DNA from: Sindora glabra
Lineage: Eukaryota; Streptophyta; Magnoliopsida; Fabales; Fabaceae
Length of the DNA stretch: 64,000 nt
Assembly (NCBI GenBank): GCA_020226215.1
Contig: CM035228.1
Location: 67,925,989-67,989,988, forward strand
Direction of reading: 5' to 3'
Below the pieces are notes generated by a model, which saw only the letters and a program-made list of their open reading frames with translations, ran no database searches and was not told where the DNA came from. Both the position numbers and the translations under genes were made by a program. This document shows, in pieces, positions 10,978 to 22,140 of this stretch (within the stretch, counting starts at the first letter, position 1; each line of letters opens with the position of its first letter).

Positions 10978-11923
10978 GTGAATCCCAAGATGTCAGCAAA
11001 ACTTCAAAAATGATTTCCTTGAAGAAGAACTTGAAGGTTAAAAAGCTAAGGCATAAAGGTCAGCGATTCATTTTTAATATTTTGTTTGTATCATCGATTG
11101 ATGCTTATCATCACAATAAGTTGAAATGTGTGAAATAATTATTTGCCATGGGTAGTAAAGGAGATTCACCTTTGCTTTTATTTTATATCAAGCTTGAATA
11201 TTATTATTCTAGCGCAACACACTTGTGTAATCCATCATAACTTCTTCTTCTTTTGAATACCATTATAACATTTTATACGTTCATTGTCTTCCAGTGGTTA
11301 CTAAAATAATAGTGATCACTAATAAAGGCTAAATTTTTTTGCGGCATTCCATATCCCTTTAATTGACACTTATAATGTGAGAGAATTTAGAAGTTTCTAC
11401 AACTAGTTAAGATTATTTTTATTGCTCATGATTCTCTTCTCAGCATAAAGATGAAATAAGGGATAATAGAAATTTTGAGAGTGGAAAAGACCTTTGCTAC
11501 GAAAGTTTATTTGGTTTTTAGATTTAGGAAAACTAATTACCAGAAGTAGATTTTTTTTTTTTTAGTGAAAATTCCTGAGGTTAGGCAAATGGAGAAGGCA
11601 AGAAGTAGGAAATTGTTGACATCTCCCTCACTCTTTAAGTTCATTCATAGAGCTAAATTCATAGTTTATGACATTTCAGTTGAACTATTAAAAAATGAAA
11701 CTTCAATACAATGTTACTGTCAATTTGTTAAGAAACCACCATACCAATATAGATGGTGCATAATTACAATCATATCTGCTCATGGTTAATCGATATCTTG
11801 TCTTGGCTCCATACAGGTAAGAACAAAAGAAAATTAGCTATGGCTACGCTTGCTTCTGAAAGTACATCTGATGGCATTGGGGAATATATATTGAATGTTG
11901 TGTACGATTGCATAAAATCCTAG
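10978..11923 (+). pseudogene. duplicated exons 3 and 4 of the basic-protein gene, frames still open
   Basis: The exon 3 copy is 10978-11058, exactly 81 bases as in the parent, with the same phase 1 borders (acceptor ..CATACAG, donor GTCAGC instead of GTGAGT). It encodes ESQDVSKTSKMISLKK and then NLKVKKLRHK: 20 of 26 residues match the parent and there is no stop. The exon 4 copy starts at 11817 after the same CTCCATACAG acceptor. It reads KNKRKLAMATLAS, then ESTSDGIGE; the parental stop is lost (GAATAG became GAATAT), so the frame runs on to TAG at 11921-11923, adding about a dozen residues. With no exon 1 or 2 of its own, it is either a dying duplicate or an alternative 3' end spliced from exon 2 of the upstream gene. 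Several changes hit lysines of the basic tract, which favours relaxed constraint. Transcript data would decide. Confidence 0.65.
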
Positions 11924-12380
11924 TGGTAGATAACAAAAATTGGTGTTGCAAACACATGGCATGTGATCACACTTTTCTTCTTCTTGGGTAGTATAGGCAA
12001 GGTTTGATGGTTTGTTTTTTTCCTTTTTCTAAGTGGAACTAATCGAGGATGCATGCTGTAATATGATGAATTGATACATTTCCCAATTATTTTCAATTTC
12101 ATCTATAATCAGAAGTGTATTGTAGTTGATAAGGTTGACTAATTGCTCTTCCTTTTCCCATTCTAGTTAGAAAGCAATGAAACAAATCCTTATAAAATTG
12201 GAAACTAAAAATTGTTATAAGTTCCCCGTAGATTATAAAAATATCGGAAAAATGCAAAATATCTACTTAAAGCTTGGGGTGGTGGTTATGTTTCATACTT
12301 GTCCCTATCAATTTTGAAATTTAAAAATCAAAATATTAATGTATACAAAATTTAAAATTAATATTTATCATTTATTTAAG

Positions 12381-13300
12381 AAAACAAATATAAAATATCC
12401 TCTTCAATTTTGGAGTTAATAGATTGTACCCATGCTAACATTGAAAACTTAAACATCAGATTCTTAAATTACATAAAGCTTTAAATTAACATCTATCATA
12501 TGCTTAATCAATTATTTTATTGAATTACATAATTTTTTCATAAACATTTACAACAAGAACCACTATATTATGTTTTTTTTACATTATTTTATATGTAATT
12601 TTATGACTCATTTTCAAGTCTTTAAGTAAAATTTTGTATATCTAATCTAATTTTTATTAACTATATAATATAAAAATTATGTATAGAAAATTAATGAGAT
12701 AAACCAATATACAAAAATATTGTGATTTTTATTTAAAAAATTCATAAAAATAATGTAATTTAATAAAATAGTCAATTAAGTGGATGATTATATTAATTTC
12801 AAATTTTTTGTAGTTAAAAGATTTGATTTCCAAATTTTCATAGTTGAAGGAAATAAAATTCAATCACCTGAAGGTTGATAAGGCTATTTTATATTGTTCC
12901 CTTTATTTAATATAATCATTTATTAAATTATGTAATTTTTAATAAACTTTTAAACAAGAATCATAATATTATTTTATGTATGTTTATCACATTATTAACT
13001 TGCCCATGATTTTTACATTATATAGTTAACAAAAATTTAAATTAAATATATAGAATTTTAGTTCAATACTTGAAAATGAATCGTAAAATTATGTTCTATA
13101 ATCCAACTACAATAACATTACATTTCTTATTTAAAAAATTTATAAAGGAATCATATAATTTAATAAAAATACAAGAATGATGAATCTTACCTCCAAAATT
13201 TATAAAATTCAAGGTTTTGATTTTCAAGTTTACAAAGTTGTTGAGAGTATAACTCAATCACCCAAAAGCTAATAGAGACATTTTACATTTTTTTCTTGAT
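12381..13300. mobile_element. fold-back MITE plus a second partial copy
   Basis: 12381-12900 is a large imperfect inverted repeat. The left arm begins AAATATAAAATATCCTCTTC, and the right end, read on the other strand, begins ATATAAAATAGCCTTATC; the arms are about 240 bases each and meet near 12640. A second related but partial copy follows at about 12901-13300 and ends with the same terminal pattern in the other strand (ATGTAAAATGTCTCTATTAG). The left arm also occurs at 9985-10200 inside the first gene duplicate. No coding capacity. It looks like a MITE that inserted before the gene duplication. Confidence 0.65.
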
Positions 13301-14315
13301 ATTTATCAAGGTTGCCTCTAAAGCCTTAACATAAACTAAAATGTAACTCATGCAATGGTGGTAGTTTATGAATATTGATAACTTTCAAGTTCTACATTGT
13401 TTAGAAAAGCCAATTTTAAAGGATATATAAATGAAAATCATGAATGGGTTTATTAATAACCTTTATTAGTAATTTTATATATACAAGAGTTAAAGATAAC
13501 TCTTGAATTTAAATTATAAAGAAATAATTTCTCTTTATTTCAAAATTTAAAATTTTAGAAGGATGTAATTGATTATAACAATTATCTAGTAAGAAGTTAT
13601 ATTTATTCAATACTCATAAATAGAGCTTTCTATTATTGCATCATAGGGGCATAAAAGACTTTAGGTTAGAAAGGTAATAGGTTGAATCTACGTAGCCTCT
13701 ACTTGAACTTAATTAGATCTAGATTTATTAATGACCAAATATTTCAAACCTATTCCTATTAAGGATTCGACGAAACACAATTAAAAAAATTCAAAATTGA
13801 CCCTTTTGAACCTACTAATAAAAATATAATTTTAAATTTTTTATAAAAAATAAAATGTTATTTTTTAATAATAATTATATCTAATATTTATGAATTATAT
13901 CCACTTTCTCATTCATATCCATTCTTATTTCATTTTATCCATACTATTCATATATATTGCAAAAAGTGTTCATTTGTTTAGTCGTATTCTGAATTTTTAT
14001 GCAAAGAATTTGTAAAATATGTTTTAATGAGATTTTAGTAAATGATCTCATTTGGAAACTTATAATTTCATAGTATTTATTTTAAAAAATTTTAATTTAT
14101 CAAATTATTTTAGAAAATGTAATGAAAAATAAATTAATTAGTTAATCTTGTTTAAGTATTCCGATATGTTATTTATTTTAACTACTTAGTAATTATTTAA
14201 TTTATTTAATGAAAAAATTATATCTTAAGTTTTATTAATTAACATTGAAATTCATTGAACTCAGAGAAATTTTCATAATGTAATTAATACTTTAACTATT
14301 TAATTTGCACCAAGA
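13301..14315. other. AT-rich spacer, no gene seen
   Basis: Both strands are full of stops. I found no exon, element end or repeat that I can support. Confidence 0.6.
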
Positions 14316-15405
14316 ATGTCACATTTTTTTTTTTTTTTGGGTACATGGGGAACTAAATTAAGCAAAGAACTACAAAACTACCATACGGGGAATAAACAAC
14401 CTTCTTAAATCACACATAAAAGGATCCAAAGCAGAGTTAGCCATAGAATCACCAACCATATTTGTCTTTCTAAAACAATGAACCACCTCAAAACTCCATT
14501 CCTTCCCTAGCATCACCCGAATAGATGTAATTAAAGAGAAGCAGGAATGAGAAGCAGCACAACCGCTCATAATCAAATCAGCAGCAATCTTGGAGTCCAA
14601 TTTGAAAACAACTTTTCTCCATCCTTTATCCCAAGCCATTTGCATCCTTGTCCACATGCCCCGTAATTCTGCCATTAGGACAGATAGTACCCGTAAACCT
14701 ACTAAATCCTAAAACCCAAGTCCCTGCAATATCACGACAAACTCCTCCACAACCTATAAAACAGCTCTTCCACGTAGAACCATTAGAGTTCATTTTCACC
14801 TAGTATTTTGAGAAAACTACCAGCTTATCCGAATTTTATGTTTCTGGGATCCCACACTCATCTTGCTGGTGTTCTGAGAAGCGAGAATAACTTCTTAAAA
14901 AAAAAACCCAGAGGTTCAAGCTTGTCTTCGAAGACTAGTTTAACCAAGTTGACCAAAACACGAAGCAGAAAATCATGCTCCAACAAGATTCATTCCACCT
15001 GCTAAGATTTTTAGATAAATTCTGCGTTAACTAATGATGCATAGGACTAAAGAAAAAGGTCGGCCAAAATTTAGGAAGAATGATAGACATCCATATATTA
15101 CAGACATCATGACAATCCCTTAACATGTGAAGCACAAATTCAGCGCCATTTTTGCACCTAGGACATTCATCCAAAGCAGTACGCATACGAGCTTTCCTTT
15201 GGCTTAGATAAGACTCTCTCTTTCCCCATCAACCAAAGAAAAGTCTTGACTCTCTCGAGTCCCAACCAAGATCAAATCTTTTTTCAGGAAGGAGATCTCA
15301 CATTAGATGAGTTCTCATTAACATGACTTTTCTATGCTGACTTAACAGTAAACTGCCCATCATTCGACTTAGACCAGAGAATTTTCTCCTCTCCCAGATG
15401 TCACA
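14316..15405 (-). mobile_element. 5'-truncated LINE with poly(A) tail and 8-bp target duplication
   Basis: A minus-strand LINE insertion occupies 14324-15397. Its tail is the T15 run at 14324-14338 (poly-A on the minus strand). The flanking 8-mer ATGTCACA occurs at 14316-14323 and again at 15398-15405, which fixes both ends. Only the 3' end of ORF2 was inserted: a zinc-binding reverse-transcriptase-associated domain and an RNase H domain. Truncation at the 5' end is usual for target-primed reverse transcription. Confidence 0.85.
14370..15390 (-). pseudogene. LINE ORF2 3' end: zf-RVT and RNase H domains
   Basis: Reading from 15390 down: WSKSNDGQFTVKSA, then a stop; ERVKTFLWLMGKERVLS (about 15195-15260); DECPRCKNGAEFVLHMLRDC (about 15115-15180). 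These are the plant LINE zf-RVT domain with its CxxC and HxxxxxC ligands. After a degenerate linker comes the RNase H domain from about 14810 (VKMNSNGS) to 14375: MAELRGMWTRMQMAWDKG, VVFKLDSKIAADLI, and MVGDSMANSALD. Glu of MAEL and Asp of KLDS, two catalytic positions, are present, but the first one (DG in the family) is NG here. A one-base frameshift just before MAEL and several stops make it non-functional. Confidence 0.85.
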
Positions 15406-16400
15406 ATTTTAATAGATTGTAACGTGAAGCTTATATCTAATTTTCGCAAAGCAAGAATGTGGTTTAAGTTTGTCTTTAGATTTGCTTTCACGTGGGGTGG
15501 GGCAGGAAATATCTATTATACAGTTTATCTCCACAATTTTTTCTTTCATTTTTACGTTTCTTTTAAAGTTTTTTTTCCTTTTAGTTGTATTTACATAAAT
15601 AATACAAAAATATTATCATGTGTCACATTTTTCAAAATTCCTGCATTTTATTTGTTATATTATAACTTTTGAGTAATTATTGTTTTAACTTATCAAGCCA
15701 TTTTACTAATTACCATGAAAAGGATAAATAAATATCACATCAGAAAATTTAAAATTTAAAATTCTATTTTGGATATATAATTTTTAGGAGTTGTTAATGA
15801 GGAGTTATTTTAATTGAGAGTTATTTTGAGAAAATTAGATAAATTAGGATGACTTAATTTATAATACTAGAAATAAATATAAATAGTGTCTTTGATTAAG
15901 AAAAGCTTCTAAAAATAGCTTCGATTAGTTTCTTCAAAATGTGCGGTTGAGGACTTTGCTGGGGAGATATTGAGTCAGTTTGTTTACCTTCTTTTTCTAA
16001 ATAGTTTTATATTTATTATTTTTAAAAAATAAAATAATTTATTTGGGAATATGTTTTTAAAAATTATTTTTAAAAATTGTAACTTTAAATATCTAATTTA
16101 AAAATAAAAATAACTTTTAAATTTTTTTAATTTGTTCACCTTTTTATATCAATTTTATAATTAAATAAAATATTTTTTGTTAACATGTAACACCAATCAC
16201 TTTTTTATTTTTTTCTTTAATATGAAAACAATTTAAATCAATTTTTAAAAAGTTTTAAAAAATTTCAAAATAATTTCTAAAAATAGAAAAATAAAAATAT
16301 ATTTAAACATTTCCGTTTTTTCGCAAATAGTCACGAGCACCACAAGTTTTTACCTTTTGTTTCACAATTTTTATTATTTATTGAGATTGATCTGTATGAT
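15406..16400. other. AT-rich spacer, no gene seen
   Basis: Mostly A/T runs, with short open stretches of biased composition only. Nothing coding or repeated recognised. Confidence 0.55.
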
Positions 16401-16439
16401 TCTATATGTTGATTCCTTTCCATATTTTCTTCTATTAAT

Positions 16440-16790
16440 TCTGGTTTCCCTTTTCAATTTCCAATACCCGCTTTCTTCTTCCCCCTTACACGGCAAAACG
16501 AAGCCCCATCCCTTGCTTTCTCTTCTTCGTGTTTCCCCTTTCTTCACAGCTCCGCATTCTCCATCATCTCACTTTCCCATTGGCCTCAACTCACTTCCCA
16601 ACGGTGCACTTACTTCGTCGGCATCTTAATCTCCCTCTGCACCACTCGCTCGCATATGCTTCTGCAGCAAACTCCCGGCAATGGCAACTCGTCGTGAATT
16701 GCCCTATTTCGCCGCGGGTGGAGGTGCAGCTTGAACCCGAGTTTGCCGATCAGCTGCTGGGTTGAGCAGATCCCATTCTTCTTGAATCTA
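16440..16790 (+). other. GC-rich island, possible orphan first exon
   Basis: This stretch stands out from the surrounding AT-rich DNA: it is rich in C, with CT-rich leader-like sequence and several CpGs. In one frame it is open from ATG at 16529 to TGA at 16763 (MFPLSSQLRILHHL, then Ser/His/Leu-rich, then VEVQLEPEFADQLLG); in another it is open from 16357. A Ser/Leu/Arg-rich, acid-poor start would suit an organelle-targeting peptide, but I recognise no family and can define no downstream exon. It may be the first exon and promoter of a degraded or truncated gene. The plus strand and start are guesses. Confidence 0.35.
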
Positions 16791-19700
16791 AAGCAAAGAT
16801 TCTAAGGTTTAATCCTTTTGGTTTGCATGAGAGCTCCAAGATTGGGGCAGTCATGAATCAACGAAATCAATCACTATACAAGGCAGAAGTATTTTATCTA
16901 GCGATGACACCATAGCTCCATTCCCTCTGAAGTAAGCCCAACTAGAGGCTGATTGAGGGATAGCCCTCATTTGTAGTTGATGATTTCTTATTTCCATGGT
17001 GATTTCAAGATATTCATTATAGTTCACTTTCAATTCTAAAGTACGAGACCTTTGTAGGTTTGGACAGTGTTAAGTTACTTTCTAAAGCTAAATCTTACAA
17101 TAGAATTGGATCATGATGGATTATCACATCTTCAGATAGAAAACTAATGCAATACGAATTTCAATTAGGCTCGCACGAAACCTGTAGATTGAAATGAGGC
17201 CGTGGAATTGACTATTTTAGGTTCAAAGAAAGTTTAATATCTAAAGTGCTTGGATATTCTACTTTAACGTACAACCTAATACTTTCTTATTTGTAAGAAT
17301 ATGAACTTGTATTTTCACTTGAGACTAGAATTGTTTTACAATGAATGTTTATAAAAATATTTGGGTTTTTATAATGTCTATGAGTATTCTATTCTTGTTA
17401 TGCTTAGAAAATAAGTTTATGAAAACTTGAGTTCAAACATATGATAGATGGTTCCGTGTGTGAATGCTTGATGAGTATGAGAAATTTTTATCTTTTTAAA
17501 ATGTTCGTTAATACTAGATTAACAAAGCAATATGATATGTGAATTTTCTTTTGTCTGAAGTTTTGTGGATATTGTTTTAATGTTACGTAGAACCAAAGTA
17601 ATTGATTTTGATGAAAAATGGATTTTTGAGAGTTTTTCTTAGAAAGATCCAAGTGCACTTGAAATTCTATTTATCATAGCTATCATAGGAGGTATATGGG
17701 AAGATTTCTATGTGAAGTGAAAAAGGAGAATTTGGATAAATATTGAGATTTTTTCATCAAGGCATGAATTTGATCTTAACCTTAGATATGAATTTGATCG
17801 TATAATATATTTTTTACCTTTGATTAGGGTCTTGAATTTGATATAGACGTTTGATGAGAAAAATATTTATTATATTATTTCCTTCTCTTTCATGTCTCTT
17901 AGTAAGTTACACATGATTAATTTCATAAAATTGACCTTATTTTATAATTTGAGATTAGTTTTTATAATATTTTAGATTTATTTAGTTAATGTTGAATTTT
18001 GATACTATTTCTATTTTTTAGCTATATTTTGGACTCTGGATGTTAGATTGGAATGATCTTTATATCATCAGAAAATTCAAAGAAAGATCTATAATTTTGG
18101 TACTTTGGTCAAAACCTAGTTTAAACTTGTTCAAACCTTTATTTAATCAAGAATGTGAAGCCCTATTTTTGTCTCAACTAAGTCAGTTTTAGTTTTTTGG
18201 CCATATTTAGAGTTATAGAGATTTAATTAATATGAAACTAGTGCCTAAAACTCTATAAGACCCAACTTTATAATTTTTATGTTTACGGATTATCCAAATT
18301 ATATTATTTTAATGGTCCTATATTGGTTAAAAGTTAGAGTTGTCAGAATTCACTATTATAACTATTAAAGTTAATTGCTTTGTAAAAAATAAGTTTAAGC
18401 TTCTAAAAATTAGGAAGGCCCAATTTTTATAATCCTAAGAGATATATAATCCAAGTCCAATAGGATTTTAAGTTAATTAGGTTAAATAAAAGAGGGAGAA
18501 CTCATTAGACACAAGAGATTTTAGACACATTCAATAGCACAACTTTTCTCTTCTTTTTTCTAGCTTGTGTTCTCTAGCCATGAACGGTTAATTTTTGAAG
18601 TTAATTCAATGAATTTAAAGCTCTCTTCTATTGAATTATAATATTATGATTTGTAATATTGACTTTCTTTAATTAATTTTCTTCTTTCCCTAATTACTTG
18701 TGGTAATTTCTTGAAATTACTTATATTAGATGTTGATTTAGTATAATTGGTATTCATCTTTGTGATTTTTAATACTTTGCTATTTTGATGTTGAATTATA
18801 ATTGGTAATTCATGATTTTACACATAAAAATAGAGGATTGAAGGGTTGATTTAGAGATTTCTAATTTAATTCTTAAATCAATCGAATTCTATCATTAAAT
18901 CAATTAAATCTAGCTTAAGAATTATAGCGGTCGCTTAATTTAGCTAATCTTAATTAATTAAATCTTAGATGATAATATAGTGTAGGATTCATGAATTATT
19001 ATAAGAGTTTCATATAATTCAAGGTTAAAGAATTAATTAAAAAAGTCAAATATCTAATGATCTATGATTAATCCAAACTAGAGCATCTTAATTCTTTGAA
19101 TTAACTGCTTTATTATATTGATTTTTCTTCTTTACTATTTTGTTCTTGTGTTTTGTTTAGTTTAGTTTAATTCCTTTAATTTCAAATTAAACCCCCTCAA
19201 TTCTTGATTTTATGTTTTGCATTCATATAGCATACTGCATTTTGTATTTTATCAACATTCTGCATTGGATATTGGTTTACTTCTTTTTTGTATCTATTTT
19301 CACTTTGTTTTTGCATTATTTTGCATTTATTTTTGCATTCTATTTTTACATTTTGTTAGTAAATCATTGTAAAGGATAATAGCAAGGGATTATTAGGGAT
19401 ATGACTTGGTTTATGCCACTATACTGCATTATTTAAGTAAATCAATTTTTAATCTAATTTTGATGCATTACAATGTGCTAATCAACCTTAAAAGGATATT
19501 TGACCCTTCACATTTTTTATTTCCATATGGATAACTATGTAAAACCCCATTAGATCCTATCTATTTATGTCATGTGGTTTATTAAATGTAAATTATATGT
19601 TATCTTAGTATTTCAAATTTTTATACATGATTATATTTAGTACAAAAGTAAGATCTAATTATAAAATTGTTCTTCTTATTGGATGAGTTTAGTAAAGAAG

Positions 19701-20030
19701 GAATATTGTTTTGAAAGTTTGAAATTTATATTTATTGCCATAAATTAGTAAGTTTTTAAAGTTAAACTTATCTTTTCAAACTTGTTTACAAAATTATAGC
19801 TTCTAAAATGTTTTGAAAAGAATTAAACTTTTTCTCAAATTTTCAAGAGTGATACTTTTAGGATGTATACTTGAGTAGTTTATTCACTCTATGAGTTTAT
19901 GTAACTCACTCCTCTTTCTTCTATTAATTTTCTACATATGGAGATTAATGACATCATCTTGAAGGGAATTTAACAAATGAAATTGAATTATGTTATATGT
20001 ATTCATGTATCATGCATATGTTGAAAAATT
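16791..20030. other. long AT-rich stretch, probably old transposon sequence, unassigned
   Basis: No exon or domain was recognised on either strand. The part around 18480-19200 has the look of LTR or leader sequence of a retroelement (long AT-rich runs with repeated AATTAAAT motifs), but I could not find a matching second copy in the window, so I make no element call. Confidence 0.5.
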
Positions 20031-20034
20031 TTGA

Positions 20035-20470
20035 TGTTACAATTTTGTCAAATTGTCAATTATGTGTCATAACATAAATTTATTGAATAGTTGAAAATAG
20101 ATTTTCATGAGATTAGGTAGAAGAATTAAATATTATATTAGATCATGCTAGATTCATGAACATCCATGTTCTACATTTATAAAATCTGCTCTTTATATCT
20201 CTAGATAATATTATTTTTCAATTGTAAGAATTAATAAACAATTAGTTATATTAGAGCTCCCTTTAAAAAAACATGAAGAAAAGAGAGGGAGAAAGGTACC
20301 TCTCCCTTTGCTAAACCATCATTAACATTTCTTTAAAATAGAAAAAAATATTATCTTTGTATTCTAATGAAATGAATGCTAATAGTATTAAGGTTAGAGA
20401 GATAAGGACCCTTTAATAATAATTAATTAAGTTAGGTCATTGATCATACCTATCATATATTCCATTATCC
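20035..20470 (-). repeat. dispersed repeat R, copy 1 (LTR-like)
   Basis: About 430 bases are repeated at 30870-31265 in the same orientation. Shared landmarks include AATTTATTGAA, TAGATTCATGAACATCCAT, ATATCTCTAGATAATATT and CCTTTAATAATAATTAATTA. Read on the minus strand the pair looks like LTRs (AAAGGG(A/T)CC start region, CT-rich leader). A copia gag remnant on the minus strand lies immediately to the right, so these are plausibly the LTRs of a minus-strand copia element that lost its pol region. Ends are not exact. Confidence 0.55.
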
Positions 20471-20879
20471 TAAACATTTTCTAAATGGATAAGTAGTCAA
20501 GGACCTAAAGATGGTTCTAGGATCAAGTTTCAATGGATTTAACAAAACTTCAATAAAAAAAAGCTAATATAATCCATTCAATAATGTACTAAAAAACACA
20601 TTCTTATTGTAAATTAAAATAAAATTTATTCATTAAAATGGTTAAATATTCATAATAATTGAAATCGAATTCTTTTTATGAAAGGTACAATTTTATTTTC
20701 ACTATAAAATAAATTATAAACAAAAAACCATTTCTAGCTTTAATGTGCTTCAAAGATTCTTAATCATACAATTTCCTCTAGTTTCTTGACACCTTTTTCT
20801 TCTTTTCTGCCTATCTCTTGTATTATATGCAAATTTCCCATGGTTGTTTCTAAAATGCTCTCTTATTCCTTGTTTTGAG

Positions 20880-21480
20880 GTTGAACTATAAGAAACAAGG
20901 TTGAACATTTGAACCCTTCCTTTTTCTCATGTCTCTCACTGCTTGACTGACAATGGATATCATTTTGTTAATAGTTCACTTGCACTTTTAAATGTTATAC
21001 AAGATCTTCAGAATGTCAAACCAATGAGGCAATGACTTTAATGCATGCTAGATCAGAAAACTATCTCCTAGATTATGCTTCATACTCTTCAGTTATAATA
21101 GTTTATCAATTTTAGAATGTGCTCTTGCACTCCTCTAGATCCATCATAAGTTATTTTCTTAAGCAATTAGAGATGGTGGTTTTCCACTTTATTGAATGCA
21201 AGGAAATCAAAGAATGTTTTAGCATTCTCAGAATTAGGGATGCTCTATTTGATGATTTTGTCCATTATATATTTCATGACTATTAGACAAACTCAATTCT
21301 AGTACATTAACTTTTCATATTTTTTTCTTTTGTTCAACATTAGAGTTTGCATCAATAATGAGTTCTTTTTCTGTCATTATCATTTCTATGTTCATAATTG
21401 CCGAATATAACTTTAAAGATTCAACTCATCTATCATAGTTTACTCTATCCAGTATCTTTAATAACATTGATTGTATAGAT
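20880..21480 (-). pseudogene. copia gag remnant (UBN2-type)
   Basis: Reading the minus strand from about 21300 downward gives VMKYIMDKIIK, SIPNSENAKTFFDF, then ITYDGSRGVQEHILKLINYY, followed by broken pieces that match the gag order (a CLIGLTF segment where the family has SLPSQFDVLK-like sequence). This is the copia gag polyprotein UBN2 domain. There are many stops. No protease, integrase or reverse transcriptase follows on the low-coordinate side before repeat R at 20470, so the element is internally deleted. Confidence 0.7.
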
Positions 21481-22089
21481 AATGTAATTGAGGAAAATAT
21501 ATTAACTTATTAATGCATGTAATTACTTTGGCCATTGTTAGATTTTCTTTATAAAATTAACTACGCAATTAATAATTTATATTATACGACTTTATACTGA
21601 AAGAGTATTTGATATTTTATAATATAATACAAGAATTAACTATTACACTCCTAAAATCTAAATTAATAAGGTGTTTAAAAACTCAAGGATTATAATATTT
21701 AATTCTACAATTATATTATTGCCCATCCATTATATTAAAAAATATAATATCCAAAAATTATTTAATATTATTAATATAGTACTTTCCTCAATACACTTTA
21801 AAATAATTTTTCTACAATTTTTTTGGTGGCAAAATTTTATGTAACTAATCTTATGAAAGACAGAAACATAATTACATAAAATTTAATGTCATAATATGAG
21901 TACTTTGTAATTCCTATATTAATAAATAATAATGTACACAAAAATTATCACATCATTAAACAAAGTCCATAATTGCAACCAAAATTTACAAAAAGCAATT
22001 TACAATATAGGAATTACATGGTAAAATTTTTAACTTAAAATAGATTCAAATATATACTTAAGCTTTCCTTGTTTCATTGGAAAGAAAAT

Positions 22090-22092
<3 letters not shown>

Positions 22093-22136
<44 letters not shown>
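22093..22136. repeat. (AT)22 microsatellite
   Basis: An uninterrupted run of 22 AT units. Confidence 0.98.

Positions 22137-22140
<4 letters not shown>

Larger units (their letters stand above)
8207..12625 (+). repeat. tandem duplication of the 3' gene half (about 8207-10210 copied at about 10689-12625)
   Basis: Sequence from about 8207 (TTGTCCATAT) through exon 3, intron 3, exon 4, the 3' flank and a MITE arm to about 10210 recurs from about 10689 to 12625. Shared landmarks include TTAATGTCACCATT (8297 and 10778), TGATATGATTTGATATTTCA before exon 3, ATATCTTGTCTTGGCTCCAT before exon 4, and the 3' flank GTTGATAAGGTTGACT (9709 and 12126). Copies differ by many substitutions and small indels. 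Exons 1 and 2 and the promoter are not included, so the second copy cannot be an independent gene. Confidence 0.85.
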
